10,734 bases of DNA, taken from CAYXDR01 sp046498185 (GTDB taxonomy: Bacteria; Desulfobacterota; DSM-4660; Desulfatiglandales; Desulfatiglandaceae). Below the pieces are notes generated by a model, which was not told the DNA's origin, did not search any database, and was given only the letters and a program-made list of their open reading frames with translations. The stretch covers positions 1 to 10,734 of the forward strand of contig JAWOBE010000217.1 in NCBI GenBank assembly GCA_046498185.1, written 5' to 3'. Positions within the stretch are counted from its first letter, which is position 1; each line of letters opens with the position of its first letter. Positions 1 to 7,347 of the stretch are shown here, one piece after another. The position numbers were made by a program, and so were the translations under genes.

Positions 1-674
1 TACAGAAAAAACACAAAGTGCTATTGGTGGCCGAAGTCGGCGATCAGCGTGAAGGTATACCGGTTGATGAAATCCACGATGTTGGGAAGCAAATAAAGGA
101 ACGCTACTCCTCAAATCTTGCACTGGCCGGCATTGCAGCGAACTTTGCCTGTTTAAGCGATCGTCTACCAGGTAAAAAAACTTTTGATGAACTGGCTTCA
201 TGCATGAATTCGATGGCGGAGTGTTTCAGCGGGGACGATCCAATTCTTTCAGTCGGAGGATCAGATGTTCTCGAGTGGGTGGAGAACGGTAACACCCTGC
301 CACCGGAGGTAACCGAAATCCGCTGCGGTACAGCAATTCTTTTGGGCACTTATCCGTTCCACGACATGCCGGTTGCCGGTGCCAACACCGATGCGATAAT
401 TCTTGAAGGCGAAGTGCTCGAATGCAGACAAAAATATGACCGCCTCAGAGCGGTTGTGGATTTCGGAACGCTGGATACGAGCCCTGAGGATGTGAGAACA
501 CCTTTTGGGGGGATAATATTCAAGGGAGCTTCATCCGGGTATACCGTTTTTGATGTAACCGATTGCCCGGAGCGCCTTTCAACAGGCAGGCATATTTCCT
601 TTCTTCTCAACTATCGGAGCCTCGGCAGGGCCTTCCTTTCTCCGAAGCTCTCAATGAAAATTTGCAAATCATGA
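1..674 (+). CDS. Amino-acid racemase, alanine-racemase fold (COG3457-like), C-terminal part
   Basis: The reading frame is open from the left edge (first full codon at position 3, QKKHKVLLVAEVGDQREGIP) to TGA at 672-674, so this is the 3' part of a gene that begins outside the window; the GTG at 18 is internal. The opening matches the strand seen in fold-type III PLP racemases of the ornithine/lysine racemase group, where a similar K-V-x-L-x-x-E-x-G-D-x-R-E-G-I segment occurs. Further family landmarks are a Gly-Gly-Ser segment about residue 85 (SVGGSD), R-C-G-T-A-I-L-L-G near residue 107, I-I-L-E-G-E-V-L-E, and the C-terminal beta domain with F-K-G-A-S-S and D-V-T-D. The PLP-binding lysine would lie in the missing N-terminal part. 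These enzymes interconvert L- and D-amino acids in the cytoplasm; the substrate here cannot be read from the sequence. The acetyltransferase gene follows almost at once, which suggests one operon. Confidence 0.8.
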   Translation, partial: QKKHKVLLVAEVGDQREGIPVDEIHDVGKQIKERYSSNLALAGIAANFACLSDRLPGKKTFDELASCMNSMAECFSGDDPILSVGGSDVLEWVENGNTLPPEVTEIRCGTAILLGTYPFHDMPVAGANTDAIILEGEVLECRQKYDRLRAVVDFGTLDTSPEDVRTPFGGIIFKGASSGYTVFDVTDCPERLSTGRHISFLLNYRSLGRAFLSPKLSMKICKS

Positions 675-689
675 ACGTTGAGTCTTGTT

Positions 690-1388
690 ATGCTGGAGCG
701 TTATTTTAAAGATCCGCCGTCTGGTACGCATATTGAGACATTGAATCATACGCAAATGGACGCAATTCTTGAGTTGCAACAAAAAGTCGCCGCCTCTATC
801 CCGGAGGAACTTTTTGAATGCGACGATGCCTCATTTTATTTCGAATTATTTAAAGGAAAAGGAAGGGTCCTTGGACTTTTCGATCAAAAGGAACTGCTTG
901 CCTGCTCGGTGATTTCATTCCCAGAAAGTCGTTCTTCCGATAACCTCGGACGGCACATCCATTTGGGAAAAAAGCAACTCGAACTGGTGGTAAATCTGGA
1001 AGCAGCATATGTTCATCCTTCTTGCCAGGCACAGGGCATAGCCAGGGTTCTTTCAACAGCGCAGCTTGAATTTGCAACCCGAGTAGGTAAACGACATGCA
1101 CTGAGTACCGCCTCTCCAGCCAATCTTTACAGCCTCAAAAATCTTTTTTCCCTTGGATTTGATATAAGAAAGATCTGTAAAAAATATGGCAATAAAATCC
1201 GATGCATTATGTATAGGGATCTTCTCGAATTAAATGCTAAAAATTATTCCAATGGTAGTTCTAAAGGGCAATGGATTCCTTTTGCCGATCTCGCTGATCA
1301 GAGAGATCTTCTAAACGAAGGTTATCGAGGGGTGAGGGTCAAGGGCACATTAAAAAATTTTTTAATATATTATCATAAGGAGGAATGA
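690..1388 (+). CDS. GNAT-family N-acetyltransferase
   Basis: A 232-residue protein with a GNAT fold pattern. It has a beta-strand run with V-N-L-E-A-A-Y-V-H-P just before the acetyl-CoA pyrophosphate loop, seen here as Q-A-Q-G-I-A (the Q/R-x-x-G-x-A/G motif A) in CQAQGIARVLSTAQLEFA. A later N-x-x-S-L-K-N-L-F-S-L-G-F segment matches the conserved C-terminal 'N-x-x-x-x-x-x-Y/F-x-x-x-G-F' region. It should transfer an acetyl group from acetyl-CoA to an amine in the cytoplasm. The racemase gene directly upstream makes an amino acid or derivative a plausible acceptor, but this is inference. I chose ATG at 690; a TTG at 678 is in frame and would add four residues, and neither has a convincing ribosome binding site. 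The ATG at 671 that overlaps the racemase stop is in another frame and is quickly terminated. The last codons contain the ribosome binding site of the next gene. Confidence 0.8.
   Translation: MLERYFKDPPSGTHIETLNHTQMDAILELQQKVAASIPEELFECDDASFYFELFKGKGRVLGLFDQKELLACSVISFPESRSSDNLGRHIHLGKKQLELVVNLEAAYVHPSCQAQGIARVLSTAQLEFATRVGKRHALSTASPANLYSLKNLFSLGFDIRKICKKYGNKIRCIMYRDLLELNAKNYSNGSSKGQWIPFADLADQRDLLNEGYRGVRVKGTLKNFLIYYHKEE
1377..1383 (+). promoter_or_regulatory. Ribosome binding site of the arylsulfotransferase gene, inside the end of the GNAT gene
   Basis: AAGGAGG lies eight bases before the ATG at 1392 and inside the last codons of the GNAT gene, whose TGA ends at 1388. Only three bases separate the two genes, so translation is probably coupled. 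Confidence 0.85.
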
Positions 1389-1391
1389 ATT

Positions 1392-2612
1392 ATGGCATGG
1401 CCATACAGGTATGAAACAGGTGTAACGCATTATGACAAGGCCAAGGCGTTTGCAGGCTATACGTTGATTAGCCCTTTTCCCGGTCGATCTGCATCCAACC
1501 CTGGTGAGGTTCCTGGCAAAGTTTATTTGATGGACATGACAGGTACTGTCGTGCATAGCTGGACCACTCCGTATCCGGTTTGGTATGCCAGGCTTATGCC
1601 GGACGGAAACCTGGTGGCGGTTATGCGGCGCTCCACGCCCGAAATCCCGGACAGACCAGGCTATGATGCCTATCACATGGGAGGAGCCCACGGGCAGTTG
1701 ATGGACTTCGACTGGAATGGCAACATTGTATTCGAGCATTTCGACCCTGCGATGCACCATGACTTCCGGAGGCTTCCAAACGGTAACTACATTTATGTGG
1801 GCTGGGAGAAGGTACCACCAAACCTGGCCAAAAAAATAAGGGGCGGTCAGAAAGGTACAGAACACAAAGATGGCACGATATTCTGCGATTTCTTCCGCGA
1901 GATCAATCCATCCAAACAAACCGTATGGGAATGGAGCGGCATTGAGCATTTCGATCCGGATATAGAAATTATAGGTGCAATCCACCCCAGGGAGGAATGG
2001 ACCCATGTAAACGACGTGGACATCATGGCGAACGGAAACCTGCTCTCCGACAGCCGGCACACGGACGGGGCTTTCATCATTGAACGCTCTTCGGGTGAGA
2101 TCATCTGGCGATGGGGGAATGTAGCCTACCTGGATTCGGATACAGGGCTCATCGAGCACCGTGATGTCAGGAACCCGGACAATATGGGGGGCCCACACGA
2201 CGGCCATGAGATCGCGCCGGGCCTACCGGGTGAGGGAAACATGCTGATATACGACAACGGCATGTACAACTTCATGTCCAGGGCGCTTGAGGTGAACATC
2301 AAAACCAACGAAGTCGTCTGGCAGAGCGAGGACGCCTTCGGCATTGAAGGCTACGTGCGGGGCAGAGTGCATTTCTCGCCGTTCATCAGCGGGGCGGATC
2401 GCATGCCCAACGGCAACACGGTGATCACCTGCGGCGGAAACGGCGTCATTTTCGAAGTGACAAACGAGCGGGAAACGGTATGGCACTATACAAGGCCGTA
2501 CCCGAACATGCGCACCGAGGTCCGATGGGGGATATTCCGAGCACACCGCTATGCGCCGGACTACTGCCCGCAATTTCAGGAGCTGCCTCCAGCCGAAGGA
2601 TTACTCGTTTAA
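1392..2612 (+). CDS. Arylsulfotransferase (ASST) family beta-propeller protein, no signal peptide
   Basis: A 406-residue protein of the arylsulfotransferase family, which in its characterised members moves a sulfuryl group from a phenolic sulfate ester to another phenol without PAPS, through a histidine intermediate. Propeller-blade turns recur as D-G-N or N-G-N: MPDGN (69-73), DWNGN (107-111), LPNGN (128-132), MANGN (212-216) and MPNGN (338-342). Candidate catalytic residues are His205 (W-T-H-V-N), His269/His272 (P-H-D-G-H) and the C-terminal F-R-A-H-R (His385). Assigning these to the E. coli His252/His356/His436 is my inference. Three cysteines are present: 165, 347 and 392. Enterobacterial AssT is exported, but the N-terminus here (MAWPYRYETG) has no hydrophobic signal, so this protein appears cytoplasmic, and its donor and acceptor may differ. 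It is the last gene of the plus-strand operon. A second, broken copy-like sequence lies at 9768-9929. Confidence 0.85.
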   Translation: MAWPYRYETGVTHYDKAKAFAGYTLISPFPGRSASNPGEVPGKVYLMDMTGTVVHSWTTPYPVWYARLMPDGNLVAVMRRSTPEIPDRPGYDAYHMGGAHGQLMDFDWNGNIVFEHFDPAMHHDFRRLPNGNYIYVGWEKVPPNLAKKIRGGQKGTEHKDGTIFCDFFREINPSKQTVWEWSGIEHFDPDIEIIGAIHPREEWTHVNDVDIMANGNLLSDSRHTDGAFIIERSSGEIIWRWGNVAYLDSDTGLIEHRDVRNPDNMGGPHDGHEIAPGLPGEGNMLIYDNGMYNFMSRALEVNIKTNEVVWQSEDAFGIEGYVRGRVHFSPFISGADRMPNGNTVITCGGNGVIFEVTNERETVWHYTRPYPNMRTEVRWGIFRAHRYAPDYCPQFQELPPAEGLLV

Positions 2613-2624
2613 CAAACTGGAGAA

Positions 2625-2656
2625 GAAAGCCTGTCTCCGAAGGGAGGCAGGCTTTC
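2625..2656 (+). terminator. Hairpin between convergent operons, probable terminator
   Basis: A 14-bp stem (2625-2638 with 2643-2656) encloses a GAAG loop, 12 bases after the sulfotransferase stop. Read on the plus strand, the single imperfect pair is a G-U wobble; on the minus strand it becomes a C-A mismatch. The structure therefore fits the plus-strand transcript better. There is no clean U-run after it: plus-strand RNA continues with A7, and the minus strand with a pyrimidine-rich run. It may still serve both convergent transcripts. Confidence 0.6.
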
Positions 2657-2696
2657 AAAAAAATCAAACACAACGCCTAGAAATTACCAACCTCGC

Positions 2697-3998
2697 TCAC
2701 CGCAGTTTCGATGTAAATCTGCGCAACTCCAGTTCAAGCTCCATTGCCTTGGTCGGTTCTTCCTCAAGAAGGTTTTTCTTTTCCCCCGGATCCTGTTTAA
2801 GATTGTACAATTCGTTTTCTCTGCCTTTGTCCAGGTTCATGTGGAAACACCACTCTTTATCGTTGATCCGCCATGAACGCTTAAAATAACCCATATAGGC
2901 ATAGTCTCTTATGGATTCCTGCTCACCTGCCATCATCGGCAACAGGCTCTGCCCATGAATTCTCGGCGGCATGCGTACCTTGAGAAAATCAAGGATCGTC
3001 GGGAACACTTCGGTGGTTTCCACCAGCGCATCGAACCGCCTGCCGGCTCCGATTCCTTCCGGATGCTTTATTATTAGTGGGATATGAACCAGCTCCTCGT
3101 AAAGGTAGGGTTCGGCTTTCTTTATTATCCCGTGCTCGGAAAAAGGCTCCCCATGATCGGTTGTGTATATGATCATGGTATTGTCATACATCCCCATATC
3201 CTTGAGGGTATCCAGAAGCTTACCTACCCAGGCATCACACAAACTCACCTTTCCCGCATACAGCTTTGCGATATGGTTCAACTCATCGGGTGTAAGATAT
3301 CCTTCTGTACGTCCAGGTATGGGATGAATAATGTCTTTACCGGTATACTCGGGATCGGTATACATTCGGTTGTAAGGCGCCGGGGGATCCCAGGGTTCGT
3401 GCGGATCGAAGCAATCCAGCCAGAGAAACAGGTTGTCTTTCACCGGTTGCCCGTCCAACCAATTTATACCCTCCTTCACGCATCGAGCCACAAAGGTGTC
3501 CTCTTCACCCTTCCACCAGTGAATGTTCCGGAGGTACTGAGCCAGCTGGGCCTTGACAGCCTTGTCCTTGCCGTCTCCTTTATAATATTTCTCCAACTCT
3601 GCATCCACATTGATACTCTGGTCCGTTATCCACGGATCCCCTTCATGGCCTCGGATGAAGTTCACATAATCGAAACCGCGTTCGAAAGCCATCGAGGGTT
3701 TATGCAGGTGGTATACATCAGTAACAAGCGCGGAAGTATAACCCTGATTCCAGAGCACTTCCGCCAGCAATATATCCGTGGGCTCCAGCCTCTGCCACCC
3801 GCGGAAAGGAAACGTATACCGGCCGGTGAAAAAGGTGGTCCTGGTGGGAACCGTAGGTAGGCCTTCGGAATAAAAATTTTCAAACAAAGCGCTTTCTGAG
3901 GCTAATTTATCGATATTCGGCGTTTTAATCCAGTCATTTCCGTAACAGCCTAAATAATCCCAACGCAAGCTGTCATTTACGATTACCACGACGTTCAT
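2697..3998 (-). CDS. Sulfatase-superfamily hydrolase with Thr at the formylglycine position
   Basis: A 433-residue alkaline-phosphatase/sulfatase superfamily protein. It opens with V-V-V-I-V-N-D-S-L-R-W-D (metal ligand Asp9; the usual second Asp is Ser10) and L-G-C-Y-G. The active-site loop is T49-V-P-T-R-T-T-F-F-T-G-R. In formylglycine sulfatases this reads C/S-x-P-x-R, so the nucleophile position holds Thr, encoded by ACG at 3852-3854. The rest of the site is kept: D-P-H-E-P-W-D-P-P (198-206), T-T-D-H-G-E (279-284, metal ligands Asp281 and His282) and the C-terminal E-L-Y-N-L-K-Q-D-P-G-E. Thr nucleophiles are known in related phosphodiesterases such as nucleotide pyrophosphatases, so it may cut a phosphoester or phosphodiester rather than a sulfate ester. 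No signal peptide is seen, so it is probably cytoplasmic. AAGGAGG lies seven bases before the ATG. The gene follows the small acidic protein by 27 bases and probably shares its transcript. Confidence 0.85.
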   Translation of the reverse strand: MNVVVIVNDSLRWDYLGCYGNDWIKTPNIDKLASESALFENFYSEGLPTVPTRTTFFTGRYTFPFRGWQRLEPTDILLAEVLWNQGYTSALVTDVYHLHKPSMAFERGFDYVNFIRGHEGDPWITDQSINVDAELEKYYKGDGKDKAVKAQLAQYLRNIHWWKGEEDTFVARCVKEGINWLDGQPVKDNLFLWLDCFDPHEPWDPPAPYNRMYTDPEYTGKDIIHPIPGRTEGYLTPDELNHIAKLYAGKVSLCDAWVGKLLDTLKDMGMYDNTMIIYTTDHGEPFSEHGIIKKAEPYLYEELVHIPLIIKHPEGIGAGRRFDALVETTEVFPTILDFLKVRMPPRIHGQSLLPMMAGEQESIRDYAYMGYFKRSWRINDKEWCFHMNLDKGRENELYNLKQDPGEKKNLLEEEPTKAMELELELRRFTSKLR

Positions 3999-4025
3999 AG
4001 ATATCCTCCTTGTCAGCGCCCGAGG

Positions 4026-4439
4026 TCATCGATTGATGACAGGCAGATTGCTCAACACGCTCGGCGCCATTTCCATCATTTCTTCCATCAACCGGCTCAC
4101 AAGCTTCTTATCGAAACCTTCGCCGGGGGTCTCCACTGAATTGAGAACCTGATAAAGGTAGGCGGCTTCCGGTTCGTTGAAATGAAATACGAATTCAGAC
4201 CCGGTGTCTTCCCACTTCATCGTACTTTCTTCGATTTCCTCGAGTTCTCCTTCCACTGAAGGGCCTACGATGTATACCATCTGTGATTTCAGGTCTTCGA
4301 CGAAATCCTCTTCATAAAAGCCTTCACCTGTCGACACATAACGAAACACCCTGTACATGTCGGCCAATTCCGAGTCATCAAACTCCGCCACAAATTCGCG
4401 AAGAGAGATACCACATGCTGCAGCTTCTTTAACTTCCAT
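4026..4439 (-). CDS. Small acidic protein of unknown function with an internal duplication
   Basis: I do not recognise this 137-residue protein. It is strongly acidic and has no membrane segment or signal peptide. Two units align with each other: residues 20-47 (F-D-D-S-E-L-A-D-M-Y-R-V-F ... T-G-E-G-F ... F-V) and 87-114 (F-N-E-P-E-A-A-Y-L-Y-Q-V-L ... T-P-G-E-G-F ... L-V), each followed by a helical-looking stretch with L and M residues. The shared pattern is F-[DN]-[DE]-x-E-x-A-x-[ML]-Y-[RQ]-V-[FL], then V-x-T-(P)-G-E-G-F. ATG at 4437-4439 is the start, because AGGAGG sits nine bases upstream; an in-frame TTG at 4463 would place that site inside the coding region. With only 27 bases to the sulfatase-fold gene, it is likely co-expressed with it and could be a partner, chaperone or regulator. 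That is inferred from position only. Confidence 0.75.
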   Translation of the reverse strand: MEVKEAAACGISLREFVAEFDDSELADMYRVFRYVSTGEGFYEEDFVEDLKSQMVYIVGPSVEGELEEIEESTMKWEDTGSEFVFHFNEPEAAYLYQVLNSVETPGEGFDKKLVSRLMEEMMEMAPSVLSNLPVINR

Positions 4440-4448
4440 CGGATAAAA

Positions 4449-4454
4449 CCTCCT
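4449..4454 (-). promoter_or_regulatory. Ribosome binding site that fixes the start of the small acidic protein
   Basis: Read on the minus strand this is AGGAGG (AAAGGAGG if extended to 4456). It lies nine bases before ATG 4437-4439, which rules out the longer TTG start at 4463. Confidence 0.8.
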
Positions 4455-4608
4455 TTCTTCCAAAACAGGCGCATTTCTAAGGCAACCTGAAAATCGAACA
4501 AAACAAATACATTAATCATTTAAGATGCAAATCAAACCAACAAAATCAGTTAAATCTACTTCTTGCAAAAATCTTTCAAAACTAAGGAGTCCCATCTCGG
4601 AATTCCTG

Positions 4609-5871
4609 TTACCGATTATCTTCTTCGACGGCCATTAACAGCTGTTCATATAGATCAGGAACGCTGTAAAGAATTCGATTCCACGAAGGTAACATTGCGT
4701 TGTCCAGACTTTCTCTGCACTGCTCCCATCCCGTGGCAATAAAGTTCCGGAAGTACCTGGCCGAGAGCTCCTCTTCATGACGATCGTAACGCAGCGCATT
4801 GATGTCAGCGTCATCGCTATAAATTTTTATAAATCTTTTTGCATTTTCATAATAAGAATGACAAATCATATCAACAAATGGATTATCTATTGGAACACCA
4901 TGAGAGCGCATATAATTAAAATAGAATTTACTTATATCCACAACCATTTTATGGAGACCTTTCTCCGGATCTTCGGGGGAAAGGTTCTGATGCTTATGGT
5001 CATAATTATCCGCAAGGGCTACCTGAGAGATTTTCCTAAGATTGGTGCGTTTGTAGACTTCTGACAGGGTAGCCACTTCCAATCCCCAGTCATAGGCAAA
5101 ATCCAGGGACCGTGCGAGTCGGGACGTGAAACTGAACTCTCCTGCAAGTGGATATTTGAACGCGCCATGGTAATTGAAAAATCGTTCCAGATCGGAAAAA
5201 CCCGAATTTCCCATTATCCTGGCCATGGCATCGCAGAAAGGGGATACGAAAAGCCGGGTCACCCTGCCTTTGAGTGCCCGTTCGGTGGTTGATACCCGGG
5301 GGTAATAGCCCTTACAGAATTGAAAATCACTGTTCGCGTTCGCAACAGGTTCAATAATCCGCGCCAGCATTACCCTGCTGTATGTCAGAATGTCGCAGTC
5401 GTGGAGTGCTATCACACGGCATTCGCCACGAGCAAAAATATAGCCCAGGGAAATCCAGACGGACTGACCCTTTCCTCTTTCACCGATGCGTATGTTTCGG
5501 CTGGACATCTCCTCGAAAACCCGCCGAACCCTGGGGCCGTCCACCCAAACGACAGTGACCTTGCAGCCGTTGACCTCAAGACGTCTAAAATAATCCCTGG
5601 CCTCGTGAAAAATAGATTCGTCGGGGGTTCCGCCGAATGCAACGACCACGCTGTGGATATACTTTACCCGAGAAATTTCATCCATTATCCGCCCGAGCAC
5701 ATCGGGCTGTTTTAATTCGGTGTAAAGGCATGGCAGCAGAAGTGCTATTTTTACGTCCCTTGAATATGCCTCAAGCTTTTGGTCTATATATCGTAGATAC
5801 TCCTCACCGTCACATAGAGCATGAAGCCCATGGAGAGTGGCAATGGTGCCTTCCTGATGAAAATCGACCAT
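4609..5871 (-). CDS. GT81-like glycosyltransferase (glucosyl-3-phosphoglycerate synthase type)
   Basis: A 420-residue GT-A fold enzyme that resembles the GT81 family, whose members transfer a sugar from a nucleotide donor to 3-phosphoglycerate to begin glucosylglycerate-type solute synthesis. Visible landmarks are the N-terminal strand I-A-L-L-L-P-C-L-Y (42-50), R-G-K-G-Q-S-V-W (132-139), the metal-binding D-x-D as H-D-C-D-I (Asp158, Asp160), G-R-V-T-R-L (202-207), P-L-A-G-E-F (241-246), D-W-G-L-E-V (261-265 region) and D-H-K-H-Q (291-295), the last being the histidine ligand segment of the family. The acceptor and the sugar nucleotide cannot be fixed by eye. No glucosyl-3-phosphoglycerate phosphatase is encoded in the window, so a complete two-step pathway is not shown. 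AGAGGA precedes the ATG. The protein is soluble and cytoplasmic. It has its own promoter-like element upstream and is followed by a 169-base AT-rich gap with no gene. Confidence 0.78.
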   Translation of the reverse strand: MVDFHQEGTIATLHGLHALCDGEEYLRYIDQKLEAYSRDVKIALLLPCLYTELKQPDVLGRIMDEISRVKYIHSVVVAFGGTPDESIFHEARDYFRRLEVNGCKVTVVWVDGPRVRRVFEEMSSRNIRIGERGKGQSVWISLGYIFARGECRVIALHDCDILTYSRVMLARIIEPVANANSDFQFCKGYYPRVSTTERALKGRVTRLFVSPFCDAMARIMGNSGFSDLERFFNYHGAFKYPLAGEFSFTSRLARSLDFAYDWGLEVATLSEVYKRTNLRKISQVALADNYDHKHQNLSPEDPEKGLHKMVVDISKFYFNYMRSHGVPIDNPFVDMICHSYYENAKRFIKIYSDDADINALRYDRHEEELSARYFRNFIATGWEQCRESLDNAMLPSWNRILYSVPDLYEQLLMAVEEDNR

Positions 5872-5958
5872 TGATATCCTCTAACTACCAACGAAACGTT
5901 ACGCCATTTAAGCTGATAAAAACCAACGTCCAGGCTCACGGAACTAATCTAAACAAAA

Positions 5959-5987
5959 ATTAAACCACCAAACATTGATGAAATCAA
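5959..5987 (-). promoter_or_regulatory. Sigma70-like promoter before the glycosyltransferase gene
   Basis: On the minus strand TTGATT (5982-5987) and TTTAAT (5959-5964) are separated by 17 bases. Transcription would begin near 5952, leaving a leader of about 80 bases. The surrounding gap (5872-6027) is AT-rich, so chance matches are possible. Confidence 0.45.
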
Positions 5988-6027
5988 AAAAAATCAAAAC
6001 AAGCAATCAATCTTTTCTCCTTTAGTA

Positions 6028-7347
6028 TTACATAGAATATTGCTTTGCGGTCAGATCATCCTTTTTAAAATACTTATCCAGAATCGGCATGGCTTCGATC
6101 ACGGAAGGCGTATTGTCCGACTTACCGGTTGCCACATATTCAGCGAGAGTCAAAATCCCGTTTTCATTTGGTGCATATATGATGATAAAGGGGGTCACTC
6201 CCGCAGCATTTTTCCTGAATTCGTTTGGATCGCCTCCTCCCATGTCTGCGAAAACCCGATCGTAAAAGCTGAATTGCGGGGAACTAAGGTTTACGAGAAC
6301 CGCTTTAATATGAGGATAGTATTTGGCTAAATCTCTGAATTCGTTGAGCTCACGTCGGCAGCGCCTACATACCAATGTGGCGGTCAACAAAACGAGACCG
6401 TCCTCCTCTACCGGGGTCTGTGGAAGAAATTTATGGAAATTTTCATCTCTCATTATGAAGAAATTTCCATATTTTTTCCCAATCTTATAACTCTCTGTTT
6501 CGAGTCCGAATCTTTCATAGAATCGGCGGGAAAGGGTATCGGATACTTCCAGTGCTTCCGCAACTGTAGCCGCCCTCTTAGAGGCGAAAAGCTTAAGCTC
6601 GGACCCGAATGATATCCGTTCCACATCTCCTTCCGCCATAGCGGATCTCCGAATTTCCCGCTCTTCGAATGTCAAGACTTTCCCGTCAAGAGTTTCGACG
6701 CGGGTTTCAAACCCTTTTTTGGGTAGCACCTTGTTGTGGAGCATTACCAGCTGCAGCAGGCTGTGTGAATCATCTGTGAAAACCCAGATACCTTCGGCCT
6801 TGCCGTTTTTCCTGGCTCCGAAATGGATTTCTATTTCGCCGTTATCAAGCGGATACAAGGTTATCGGATTGACATATTCCTCGATGCTTCCGATGGCACG
6901 AAATTCGATTCCTTTGAAAAATCCACCCTTCGGATCCTCCTCACCCTGTTCGTTGCATCGGACCGCGCCCGCAAGCCCGGTATAAAGCAAGCCACTGTTA
7001 AACTGGCTGTACAACGTTAAATCGGACCTACGCTGGCTCTCTACTGCTTCTTTTCTAAGCTCGGCATAATGAGTTTTTGCCGCTTCATAAAGTTCGGCCG
7101 TAATGGAATCGAAGGGCTTCAATGCCTGCCATTCAGGATCATCGTATTTGCCGCCTTTGTCCCAGAACAGCATATTTTCTATTTCTTCATCCGTTCCGAT
7201 CCATGATTCTATTTTTTTTGTGTTTTCAACCGTTACGTGCTGCGCAAGGCTTCGACGTTCAGCAGGTGAGAGTTTATACATCAGCTCCTGGTGCTGGGGC
7301 GTAATAACCTCCACAAGAGCCTTTTCATGATCCGTTAATTCATTCAT
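6028..7347 (-). CDS. Two-part protein: unknown N-terminal region plus thioredoxin-like domain with C-R-R-C
   Basis: A 439-residue soluble protein. Residues 1 to about 300 match no family that I recognise; they contain a charged helical start and beta-rich stretches around 140-230. The C-terminal 130 residues read as a thioredoxin/TlpA-like fold. The strand L-V-L-L-T-A-T-L-V precedes C327-R-R-C330-R-R-E-L, occupying the place of the usual W-C-P-P-C-R-x-E-L. A helix with L-A-K-Y-Y-P follows, then the strand I-K-A-V-L-V-N-L, and T-P-F-I-I-I-Y gives the expected cis-proline (Pro386). This suggests thiol-disulfide chemistry, but Arg-Arg between the cysteines and a missing Trp are unusual, so the redox behaviour is open. 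No signal peptide is visible. AAGGAGG lies six bases before the ATG, and a good promoter lies at 7457-7485. A near-perfect ribosome binding site directly after the stop codon has no convincing gene behind it. Confidence 0.75.
   Translation of the reverse strand: MNELTDHEKALVEVITPQHQELMYKLSPAERRSLAQHVTVENTKKIESWIGTDEEIENMLFWDKGGKYDDPEWQALKPFDSITAELYEAAKTHYAELRKEAVESQRRSDLTLYSQFNSGLLYTGLAGAVRCNEQGEEDPKGGFFKGIEFRAIGSIEEYVNPITLYPLDNGEIEIHFGARKNGKAEGIWVFTDDSHSLLQLVMLHNKVLPKKGFETRVETLDGKVLTFEEREIRRSAMAEGDVERISFGSELKLFASKRAATVAEALEVSDTLSRRFYERFGLETESYKIGKKYGNFFIMRDENFHKFLPQTPVEEDGLVLLTATLVCRRCRRELNEFRDLAKYYPHIKAVLVNLSSPQFSFYDRVFADMGGGDPNEFRKNAAGVTPFIIIYAPNENGILTLAEYVATGKSDNTPSVIEAMPILDKYFKKDDLTAKQYSM

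Noticed and set aside
1362..2207. Long open frame on the minus strand opposite the arylsulfotransferase gene
   Set aside because: It runs antisense to a gene with clear family motifs, has no ribosome binding site, and its translation shows no recognisable domain.
3084..3860. 258-codon open frame on the plus strand within the sulfatase-fold gene
   Set aside because: Antisense shadow; the minus-strand frame carries all the conserved active-site motifs.
4289..4519. 76-codon minus-strand frame overlapping the start of the small acidic protein
   Set aside because: It overlaps in another frame, lacks a ribosome binding site, and the acidic protein has a strong one plus an internal repeat that supports its frame.
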